A program made the translations under genes and the position numbers. From JAKACU01 sp021821185 (GTDB lineage Bacteria > Bacillota > Bacilli > Alicyclobacillales > SLC66), in contig DAHWJX010000060.1 in the NCBI GenBank assembly GCA_027343965.1, positions 1-19,294 on the forward strand: 19,294 nucleotides of DNA. The letters run 5' to 3'. The stretch's first letter is position 1; every line of letters starts with the position of its first letter. Shown in pieces: positions 15,111 through 19,294 of this stretch. Under the pieces are notes generated by a model, which saw only the letters and a list, made by a program, of their open reading frames with translations, was not told the origin of the DNA and did not search any database.

Positions 15111-15655
15111 ACGCTGTCTAAATGTGTCGGATCATCAAGAACAAACGGCTTGCGATAAACCTCTTGCATGGTATAGTTCATAAACTGCTGCGGTTGTAAG
15201 CATAACACTGCATTGACCAATTCATGCAAATTCGTTGGCCTGCGTTTTTTTTGTCCACAAAAATAACCCCACAAATCATCGATCGTTACCGCACCATAGC
15301 CGAGAAGTCGAAATTCATCGACCTTATCTCGTAGTAAATGAATAATATCCTCAGTCGGCTCCGTATCTAATGGATTCGGCAATGGTGGTTCTTCAGGTTC
15401 CTGATATTCCTTCACAATGCTCTCTACGGGATTTTGCCACAAGTCTAGTGACTCTTCTATAAGGGGTTCCTGTTCACCTAGTTCCTCTTTTGACAGTTCT
15501 TCTGGAAGTGGCTGTGCTTCCTCAGGCAAACTTTCCACACTAGGTTGCACGCTGTCTGCAACCTGTGCGACCATTTCGTGCAAATCCTCAGTGAAATTAT
15601 CATCGACAAGATGGCGGTCTCTCACGCCAAAGATGCGCTTGATTCGGTCTGCCAA
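15107..15655 (-). CDS. comN: ComN-like post-transcriptional regulator with acidic extension
   Basis: Residues about 103-170 match the small ComN/post-transcriptional regulator family (B. subtilis ComN affects comE mRNA): LLRDKVDEFRLLGYGAVTIDDLW, then LHELVNAVLCLQPQQFMNYTM and a Tyr-Arg end. Position agrees, since comN lies between secDF and spoVB in B. subtilis. The family protein is about 100 residues; this one has 182. The extra N-terminal part is rich in Glu and Pro (about 17-103) and looks disordered, after a short basic head (MADRIKRIFGVRDR). The TTG start at 15655 is forced: AAGGGGGG lies 7 bases upstream and an in-frame TAA lies two codons before it. What the extension does is unknown. 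Confidence 0.75.
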   Translation of the reverse strand: MADRIKRIFGVRDRHLVDDNFTEDLHEMVAQVADSVQPSVESLPEEAQPLPEELSKEELGEQEPLIEESLDLWQNPVESIVKEYQEPEEPPLPNPLDTEPTEDIIHLLRDKVDEFRLLGYGAVTIDDLWGYFCGQKKRRPTNLHELVNAVLCLQPQQFMNYTMQEVYRKPFVLDDPTHLDSV

Positions 15656-15684
15656 GACTTAGCCCCCCTTCCAATTCACTAGAT

Positions 15685-15713
15685 ATTGTCTCATCCTTGT
15701 TCCCTGCATGCAA
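15685..15713 (-). promoter_or_regulatory. Possible promoter of comN
   Basis: TTGCAT (15708-15713) and GACAAT (15685-15690) on the minus strand are separated by 17 bases. They match consensus at three and four of six positions respectively. This is weak but the best candidate in the comN-spoVB divergent gap. No convincing sigma-E-type boxes were found for spoVB. Confidence 0.33.
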
Positions 15714-15789
15714 GTGCCAAGGACTAACCTCACTGTTTTTTGCATAGGTTCAGGAGAGAAAGTTGAAGGACAGGCAAGGAGGCTTAACG

Positions 15790-17379
15790 ATGCACCGCCA
15801 ATCATTTATCGCAGGAACTTCCATATTAATCGGTGCAAGCCTTGTTACGCGAATTCTCGGGTTCGTCTATCGAGTAGCTCTGACACGTTTGATTGGTGCT
15901 GAAGGAATTGGCTTATTTCAAATGGTGTTTCCCTTTTTGTCGCTAATTCTTACCTTTGTTACCCTTGGCATGGGTATTGCCGTTTCCAAACTTGTCGCTG
16001 AATCTGTTGTTACCGGTGATCGCAAACGCATTGCTCGCATTTTGTCGATCTCTTTAATCACCACAATTGCGTTGTCTGCAGTATTTTCTATTCTCATGGT
16101 GACATTGGGCCCTGTTATTTCCCGAAAAATATTTACCGATCCGCGTGCTATTTATCCCTTTATCACCTTAACCCCGGTCATTGTGATTATTGCCATTTCT
16201 TCCGTGTTGCGTGGCTATTTTCAGGGCCTTCAGATCATGTCTACTCCGTCGATCGCATCGATCATCGAAACGTTGCTACGCATCCTTGCCGTGTGGATTT
16301 TAGCCACCTTGTCACTTGTGAAAGGACTTGAATTTGCAGCCGCTGGTGTTTCAGGAGGTATGATCCTAGGGGAACTTGGCGGTTGTCTTTATATGTACCT
16401 TACCTATCGCTTACGGGTCAAAGTGTCGCAAATACCGTTGCCAAAACGACCTGTAAAAACGGAGTCGAGGTCACACACAATTCGTGCGATTATGAGCATT
16501 GCCATTCCCGTCACGTTTAGCCGCTTAATTGGGTCACTGGCTTACGCACTTGAACCTATTCTTGTCACAAGATCGCTCTTGACCGCAGGACTGTCTACTG
16601 TCGCCGCCACACGCGCCTATGGAGAATACGGCGGTATGGCTATACCTTTATTGGTCTTCCCTACCGTTTTTACGTATTCACTAGCGATTCAACTTGTACC
16701 TTCCATCTCAGAAGCTGTAGCATCTGGCAATAAGGCAACGGTATCACGGCGTTTGCAACAGTCCTTTCGCGTCACAGCTCTTGTAGGCTTTCCGACGTCG
16801 CTCATCCTGTTGCAATTTGCAGTACCTCTATGCGTGGCTATTTTTCACCATCCTGGCGTCGGTGCTCTGCTATCCATTATGGCTCCAGCCGGTTTCCTTC
16901 TGTACTTACAAGGACCTTTATCAGGCATTTTGCAAGGCATCAATAAGGCCGGTATCGCCATGCGCAATTCTTTAATCGGATCTTTTGTCAAACTGATCAT
17001 CATTTATCTACTTGCATCCAATAAATCCATTGGTGTCACCGGTATTGCCTGGTCGGTTACAATTAGCGTAACTCTGACCACCCTGCTTCATATCGCATCT
17101 GTACATCGACGTATCGGGTTTTCGGTAGACTCCCTTGATACGGCAAAAATTCTATTAGCTACGGTCCTGATGGCTATCATGTCCAAACAACTCTGGAGTG
17201 TACTGCAAAGTGTTTCCCCCATGTGGCTGTCACTTACGACGACAATCTTTGTTGCCCTCCTTTTTTATGCCGTTGTACTGTTAGTGACGAAAACCGTTAC
17301 TTCGTATTCCTTCGTCCGTATACCAGGGGTAGGAAAGCCCTTGGCGCGCATCATTCGCAAAATTCCTTTTGCCCGTTGA
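15790..17379 (+). CDS. spoVB: SpoVB-like polysaccharide flippase / sporulation protein
   Basis: Multi-spanning protein of the MOP (MATE/PST/MviN-like) exporter superfamily. SpoVB in B. subtilis is needed for spore cortex formation and is thought to flip lipid-linked peptidoglycan precursor across the forespore membranes. The ATG at 15790 follows AAGGAGG with 7 bases of spacing, giving 529 residues (B. subtilis: about 518) and a family-like N-terminus, GTSILIGASLVTRILGFVYR. An in-frame TTG at 15763 also has its own SD (CAGGAG), which would give 538 residues. About 14 hydrophobic segments are visible, with GAEGIGLFQM after the first helix. The comN-spoVB-DUF421-TIGR04086 context supports SpoVB over MurJ or a generic flippase. 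A terminator overlaps its stop. Confidence 0.9.
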   Translation: MHRQSFIAGTSILIGASLVTRILGFVYRVALTRLIGAEGIGLFQMVFPFLSLILTFVTLGMGIAVSKLVAESVVTGDRKRIARILSISLITTIALSAVFSILMVTLGPVISRKIFTDPRAIYPFITLTPVIVIIAISSVLRGYFQGLQIMSTPSIASIIETLLRILAVWILATLSLVKGLEFAAAGVSGGMILGELGGCLYMYLTYRLRVKVSQIPLPKRPVKTESRSHTIRAIMSIAIPVTFSRLIGSLAYALEPILVTRSLLTAGLSTVAATRAYGEYGGMAIPLLVFPTVFTYSLAIQLVPSISEAVASGNKATVSRRLQQSFRVTALVGFPTSLILLQFAVPLCVAIFHHPGVGALLSIMAPAGFLLYLQGPLSGILQGINKAGIAMRNSLIGSFVKLIIIYLLASNKSIGVTGIAWSVTISVTLTTLLHIASVHRRIGFSVDSLDTAKILLATVLMAIMSKQLWSVLQSVSPMWLSLTTTIFVALLFYAVVLLVTKTVTSYSFVRIPGVGKPLARIIRKIPFAR

Positions 17380-17404
17380 TCACCTAAAGCAACGGGCTAT
17401 TTTT
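17371..17404 (+). terminator. Intrinsic terminator of spoVB
   Basis: GCCCGTTG (17371-17378) pairs perfectly with CAACGGGC (17390-17397) around an 11-base loop, followed by TATTTTT. The left arm includes part of the spoVB stop codon, and the hairpin overlaps the 3' end of the convergent DUF421 gene. Confidence 0.85.
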
Positions 17405-18100
17405 CTTGATTTGACTATCCTTATCCACCCGATCAATGTGCAAGTTTTGTCCATCCCACCCCGCATAAAATACATCCTTTTCAGATTCGAAACCTTGCGC
17501 TACTAATTGCTCTTTGAGCCAATGCCTAGACTTTCCGATACCAGATAGCTTGTCATCATCGATTTGCCCATCTACAATGACAGAAGTGGTCATTGTCTCA
17601 GGCATCACGGCGATACCTAGGTCATCAGGAGTTACAGGCCGTTTGTTCGCCTTTGCAAAGACTGATAACTTACCAGATGTTTCAAGTACGGCAAATTCGA
17701 CATCCGCTACGGCTGATATGTCTTTTTCCCGCAACTGCATCAAAAGATCGGCCACCGCGTACCGAGTGCGTTTCATTTCACTGTCATTGATCTGCCCATT
17801 TTCAATCAACACGGCTGGCTTACCTTCCATGATGTCATGGATTTTTTTGCTGTGTAAAGACAGGTACGATACGCCGACTTGCAATAGAACCAGCAAGGCA
17901 ATAACCACAGCACCATGCCATATCGGTAAGCGCAGGTCCTGTAAAGCCACGGCGGAAACTTCTGCGATCATAATCGAGACCACAAGATCGAAGATTGACA
18001 ACTTGCCGATTTCCCGCTTGCCCATAATACGCAAAGACAGGAGAACAAATAAATACGTAAAGATCGTGCGTATGACTAATGTCCAAATCAATAACAACAC
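17384..18100 (-). CDS. DUF421 (YetF-family) membrane protein
   Basis: Membrane protein of the YetF/DUF421 family, whose function is not firmly known. The 238 residues have three N-terminal hydrophobic helices, with the family motif LRIMGKREIGKLSIFDLVVSI between the first and second. A soluble C-terminal domain follows, including the GKPAVLIENGQI strand and a region with VEFAVLETSGKLSVF. The matching position in B. subtilis is yrbG, also DUF421. The GTG start at 18100 is uncertain, because only a weak GGGA lies close by and TTG codons follow at 18097 and 18091. It is oriented opposite to spoVB and trmB and ends inside the spoVB terminator. Confidence 0.88.
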   Translation of the reverse strand: MLLLIWTLVIRTIFTYLFVLLSLRIMGKREIGKLSIFDLVVSIMIAEVSAVALQDLRLPIWHGAVVIALLVLLQVGVSYLSLHSKKIHDIMEGKPAVLIENGQINDSEMKRTRYAVADLLMQLREKDISAVADVEFAVLETSGKLSVFAKANKRPVTPDDLGIAVMPETMTTSVIVDGQIDDDKLSGIGKSRHWLKEQLVAQGFESEKDVFYAGWDGQNLHIDRVDKDSQIKKNSPLL

Positions 18101-18159
18101 ATCCCGTGGTCGTATTTAAAAATGCAGCTTCATCAACCGTAGTATGAGGAGGAATTCCT

Positions 18160-18816
18160 GTGCGAATTCGTGGGAAAGAAAAAGTGCCTGCGCTTTTGCA
18201 ACAGGCTGATGCGTGGATTCATCAAGAAACGGACGGTTTAATCACAATTGACACAACTTCTTACCCCACAGTCTGCCTTGAAGTCGGGTGCGGTAAAGGA
18301 GTATTTTTGAGTGAGCTTGCCTCAAGACATGCCAATGTATTTTATCTTGGTATTGACAAATTCGTGGAAATTATTGCTCGAGCAGCGACACAAAGTGCTA
18401 CGAGGGAAGTTAAAAACGTATTGTTTACTATGACCGATGTGGAACGCATCGAATCAATCGTTGCCCCATCATCCATTCAGACGATTTACTTGAACTTTTC
18501 TGATCCATGGCCACGGCGCAAAAACGAGAAACGACGACTTACGTACCCACGTTTTTTAGATAAGTATGCCAGGTTGCTGGCACCCGGTGGATGGGTCGAG
18601 ATGAAAACCGATAATGCAGACCTTTTTATTTGGAGTTTACAATCCTTTACAAAGGCTGGTTGGACTATCGCCGAATCGGAACGAGCTCTGTCGGAAACGG
18701 CGCAAGAAGGTTTTGAGGATGAAGCACGATACATCAAGACAGAATATGAGACACGCTTTCGCGGTCTCGGCGTTCCCATCTGTTTTTTACGTGCCATTCC
18801 TCCCATGCGGTCATAG
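18160..18816 (+). CDS. trmB: tRNA (guanine-N7-)-methyltransferase
   Basis: Methylates G46 of the tRNA variable loop at N7 using S-adenosylmethionine. The 218 residues match the family length. The SAM-binding EVGCGKG is at 41-47, with an acidic residue at the end of the next strand (Asp66). The TrmB signature NFSDPWP (112-118) is followed by KRRLT (124-128), and VEMKTDN comes later. The GTG start follows AGGAGG with 7 bases of spacing. It lies between the DUF421 gene and the TIGR04086 gene, where B. subtilis has no trmB; its B. subtilis counterpart lies elsewhere on the chromosome. No terminator is visible after it, so read-through into the next gene is possible. Confidence 0.96.
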   Translation: MRIRGKEKVPALLQQADAWIHQETDGLITIDTTSYPTVCLEVGCGKGVFLSELASRHANVFYLGIDKFVEIIARAATQSATREVKNVLFTMTDVERIESIVAPSSIQTIYLNFSDPWPRRKNEKRRLTYPRFLDKYARLLAPGGWVEMKTDNADLFIWSLQSFTKAGWTIAESERALSETAQEGFEDEARYIKTEYETRFRGLGVPICFLRAIPPMRS

Positions 18817-18881
18817 CTTGGACGTGTTCCTCATATATATAGGGTAAGTCGAGAGACAAACCCGAGGGGGGCGGCAACAAC

Positions 18882-19286
18882 TTGAAGTACAAAATGTGGT
18901 CAGATCTAAAAAGCGATGTGCATGGATCGCCTCTAGTGTACGGTGTCGTTACTGCTTTCATTGCTTCGCTGCTCTGTACGCTGATCCTCGCTGGCGTATA
19001 CACTTGGAGCAACTTATCTGAATCTACACTTCCCTTTACTGCTTACACGATCAATGCTATATCTGCTCTGATTGGGGCCGTACTTGCTGCGAAAAGTGCG
19101 GGTGTTCGTGGGTGGTATTATGGTGGGATGACCGCCTTACTTTTTAGTGCGCTACTTGCTATCGTAGGAAGTTTGGTAGATTTCAGCGCAGCCTTTCAAC
19201 TCGAAACGGTTGTTCGCATTGCTCTACTCGGCCTGATCGGTGCATTCGGGGGTATCATCGGGGTGAACTTTTCTCCTAAGCGCTAG
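18882..19286 (+). CDS. TIGR04086 family (YrzE-like) membrane protein
   Basis: Small integral membrane protein of the TIGR04086 group (YrzE in B. subtilis); function unknown. The 134 residues form four hydrophobic helices: VYGVVTAFIASLLCTLILAG, a Gly/Ala-rich second helix followed by SAGVRGWYYGG, then two more, ending in a basic SPKR tail. The TTG start at 18882 lies about 10 bases after GAGGGGGG; an ATG four codons later is too far from that SD. It starts 65 bases after trmB. In B. subtilis yrzE is followed by yajC and tgt, so those genes are expected just past the right edge. Confidence 0.85.
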   Translation: MKYKMWSDLKSDVHGSPLVYGVVTAFIASLLCTLILAGVYTWSNLSESTLPFTAYTINAISALIGAVLAAKSAGVRGWYYGGMTALLFSALLAIVGSLVDFSAAFQLETVVRIALLGLIGAFGGIIGVNFSPKR

Positions 19287-19294
19287 CCATTATT

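Noticed and set aside
17514..18119. A 201-codon open frame on the plus strand opposite the DUF421 gene
   Set aside because: It lies wholly antisense to a protein with clear family motifs, has no SD, and its composition looks like a shadow.
18818..18841. TTGGAC followed by TATATATA before the TIGR04086 gene, considered as a promoter
   Set aside because: The spacing between boxes is about 12 bases or less, too short for sigma-A.
1..19294. Search for phage, transposon, CRISPR, toxin-antitoxin or defence genes
   Set aside because: All sizeable genes are conserved housekeeping or membrane families; no direct-repeat array, terminal inverted repeats with a transposase, or attachment-site pair was seen.

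Overview
The window reads as a chromosomal stretch of a spore-forming Firmicute, not a mobile or phage region. Evidence: AGGAGG-type Shine-Dalgarno (SD) sequences, frequent TTG/GTG starts, a SpoVB homologue, and the cluster rel-apt ... secDF-comN-spoVB-DUF421-TIGR04086, which matches the Bacillales neighbourhood in B. subtilis (relA-apt-recJ-...-secDF-comN-spoVB-yrbG-yrzE). Separate secD and secF genes and middling base composition fit an Alicyclobacillaceae-like member better than Bacillus itself; that placement is inference. No rRNA, tRNA, CRISPR array, transposase or integrase was found, and no gap between genes exceeds about 155 bases.

Left part (1-5.2 kb): hemE runs leftward, probably into another haem gene outside the window. 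ccdC is divergent from it and is followed by a strong hairpin. That hairpin contains the SD of the next gene, an NlpC/P60 cell-wall lipoprotein that appears to start at an ATT codon. A bidirectional terminator separates it from an NhaC-type antiporter on the minus strand, which is divergent from a DedA/VTT membrane protein.

Middle (5.2-11.9 kb): a D-2-hydroxyacid dehydrogenase (minus) and an MscS-like channel (plus) are divergent. Then comes a minus-strand transcription unit, read apt - rel - dtd - metallo-beta-lactamase-fold hydrolase - a small His-rich protein - NUDIX hydrolase. It joins purine salvage, (p)ppGpp control and D-aminoacyl-tRNA proofreading. A good sigma-A-like promoter lies before apt.

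Right part (11.9-19.3 kb): a cation-efflux (CDF) gene, apparently with a CTG start, lies just past the secDF terminator, where many relatives carry recJ. secD-secF are preceded by a ComN-like gene with a long acidic N-terminal extension, and a consensus-like promoter for secD overlaps the comN stop codon. spoVB, a DUF421 protein, trmB and a TIGR04086 membrane protein close the window. The order predicts yajC/tgt-type genes next.

The most unusual signals are regulatory: the ATT-start lipoprotein with its SD locked in a hairpin, the CTG-start CDF gene directly behind a terminator with no room for a promoter, the acidic ComN extension, and the unrecognised His-rich small protein.
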